Shown piece after piece: positions 8,911 through 9,498 of a stretch of 9,498 nt of DNA. Origin of the DNA: an uncultured Acidobacteriota bacterium (GTDB lineage Bacteria; Acidobacteriota; Thermoanaerobaculia; Gp7-AA8); contig CAMPKJ010000190.1 of NCBI GenBank assembly GCA_946887105.1, positions 1-9,498 on the forward strand. Direction: 5' to 3'. Each line of letters begins with the position of its first letter. The first letter of the stretch is position 1. A program made the translations under genes and the position numbers. The notes under the pieces are model-generated. The model saw nothing but the letters and a program-made list of their open reading frames with translations, was not told the origin of the DNA and did not search any database.

Positions 8911-8926
8911 ATTCGCTTTTGCGAAT
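8911..8926. promoter_or_regulatory. Perfect dyad / hairpin in the arsI leader
   Basis: ATTCGC-TTTT-GCGAAT is a perfect 6-base inverted repeat with a 4-base centre, located after the predicted transcription start and ending 3 bases before the AGGAG ribosome-binding site. It could be a repressor operator (ArsR-family sites often lie here) or an RNA hairpin that affects translation initiation. Confidence 0.45.
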
Positions 8927-8929
8927 ATC

Positions 8930-8934
8930 AGGAG
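8930..8934 (+). promoter_or_regulatory. Ribosome-binding site that sets the arsI start at 8941
   Basis: AGGAG lies 6 bases before ATG 8941. The in-frame ATG at 8935 directly touches the site and is too close; the ATG at 8848 would lie upstream of the promoter. Confidence 0.75.
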
Positions 8935-8940
8935 ATGCAG

Positions 8941-9411
8941 ATGAGCGAAGTCCAGGCATTGAAAGTCCACGTATCCGTCAACGTCCGCAACGTCGAGCAG
9001 AGCCTCGACTTCTATCGCCGCATGCTGGGGATCGAGCCGGCCAAAGTGCGCACCGGCTACGCGAAGTTCGACGTGCAGAACCCGCCGGTCAATCTGGCGC
9101 TGAACGAAGTGCCCGATCTGGCCGGCCCCGGCGCGCTCTCGCACCTCGGCATCCAGGTCGCGTCGACCGAAGACGTCTTCGCGATGCGCCAGCGCTGGGC
9201 CGACGCCGGGCTGGTGACGCGCGACGAGATGCAGACCGACTGCTGCTACGCGAAGCAGGACAAGACCTGGGTGCACGACCCGGACGGGAACGAATGGGAA
9301 GTGTTCGTGGTGCTCGAGGACAACCTGCCGGAAACGAAGAACGCGAGCGCGTCGTGCTGCGTATCGCCAGTGGCGACGGGCGCGGGAGCCTGCGCGACGG
9401 CTTCCCAGTAG
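8941..9411 (+). CDS. arsI: ArsI/CadI family C-As lyase (vicinal oxygen chelate metalloenzyme)
   Basis: A 156-residue two-module VOC-fold protein. ArsI is a ferrous-iron dioxygenase that breaks the C-As bond of trivalent organoarsenicals such as methylarsenite, giving arsenite. The metal ligands of the family are all present: His10 (LKVHVSV), His68 (SHLGIQV) and Glu120 (NEWEVF). The adjacent cysteine pair that holds the arsenical is Cys101-Cys102 in QTDCCYAKQDKTWVHDPDG. The tail carries further cysteines, Cys139-Cys140 and Cys151, in a flexible Ala/Ser-rich stretch, as in other ArsI/CadI proteins. Length is typical. The start is set by AGGAG 6 bases upstream, and a good promoter with candidate operators precedes it. 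The next gene starts 21 bp later on the same strand. A CadI-like metal-binding role is the alternative, but the full ligand set favours lyase activity. Confidence 0.88.
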   Translation: MSEVQALKVHVSVNVRNVEQSLDFYRRMLGIEPAKVRTGYAKFDVQNPPVNLALNEVPDLAGPGALSHLGIQVASTEDVFAMRQRWADAGLVTRDEMQTDCCYAKQDKTWVHDPDGNEWEVFVVLEDNLPETKNASASCCVSPVATGAGACATASQ

Positions 9412-9432
9412 ACCGCGTGTCATGATGTCGGC

Positions 9433-9498
9433 ATGCGCACCGTTTACCGCGCGTGCAATCTCTGCGAGGCGATCTGCGGGCTCGAGATTACGGTCGAC
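9433..9498 (+). CDS. Molybdopterin oxidoreductase, first 22 codons (cut by the window edge)
   Basis: The visible N-terminus reads MRTVYRACNLCEAICGLEIT and continues past the window. Cys8, Cys11 and Cys15 form C-x2-C-x3-C, the first three ligands of the [4Fe-4S] cluster that opens formate-dehydrogenase/DMSO-reductase family catalytic subunits; CNLCEAICGLEI closely fits their consensus. There is no Tat signal before it, so a cytoplasmic enzyme is likely if this start is right. No strong ribosome-binding site is seen. It lies 21 bp after the arsI-like gene, suggesting one transcript. The substrate cannot be inferred from 22 residues; nothing here marks it as an arsenite oxidase or arsenate reductase. 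Confidence 0.78.
   Translation, partial: MRTVYRACNLCEAICGLEITVD

Noticed and set aside
9422..9435. Alternative ATG starts at 9422 and 9425 for the oxidoreductase
   Set aside because: They are out of frame with the C-x2-C-x3-C coding frame; ATG 9433 is in frame.

Overview
This is a GC-rich, gene-dense bacterial window with nine protein-coding loci (two cut by the window edges), no rRNA or tRNA that I can recognise, and no stretch over 300 bases without a gene. The organism cannot be fixed from the sequence. Base composition, the gene families and two palindromic intergenic repeats, one a TCATTCTGAGC / TCATCCTGAGC type element, fit an uncultured soil-type bacterium such as an Acidobacteriota relative; this is inference only.

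Layout. Positions 1-1788 (minus strand) hold an O-antigen ligase-like membrane protein followed 14 bp later by the 5' end of an exported glucose/sorbosone dehydrogenase family gene. That second gene carries an in-frame TAG inside its first conserved motif. Diverging from it, 1824-2729 (plus) encodes a DDAH/arginine deiminase-fold hydrolase. It converges on an aldo/keto reductase (3815-2832, minus), with a heptamer-built inverted repeat between them. The reductase diverges, with only 28 bp between start codons, from a plus-strand pair: a DUF3052-type protein (3844-4458) and a small zinc-ribbon membrane protein of DUF983 type (4477-4896). This pair converges on a glycogen/trehalose module (8858-4963, minus): treZ (maltooligosyltrehalose trehalohydrolase) overlapping by 55 bp an amylo-alpha-1,6-glucosidase type debranching enzyme. 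A second palindromic element fills this convergent junction and supplies the debranching enzyme's stop codon. Finally, a well-formed sigma70-type promoter at 8870-8898 drives an arsI/cadI-like C-As lyase gene (8941-9411), followed 21 bp later by the first 22 codons of a molybdopterin oxidoreductase.

Functional picture. The best-supported unit is glycogen-to-trehalose turnover: the debranching enzyme trims branched glucan and TreZ releases trehalose from maltooligosyl-trehalose; the usual TreY partner is not in the window. The second coherent unit is an organoarsenical-resistance gene with its own promoter and candidate operators. The remaining genes are accessory or housekeeping functions without an obvious shared pathway. 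I found no clear evidence for a new multi-gene system. The items most worth a second look are the amber codon in the sugar dehydrogenase, the two palindromic elements placed exactly in the two convergent junctions, and the regulatory leader of arsI.
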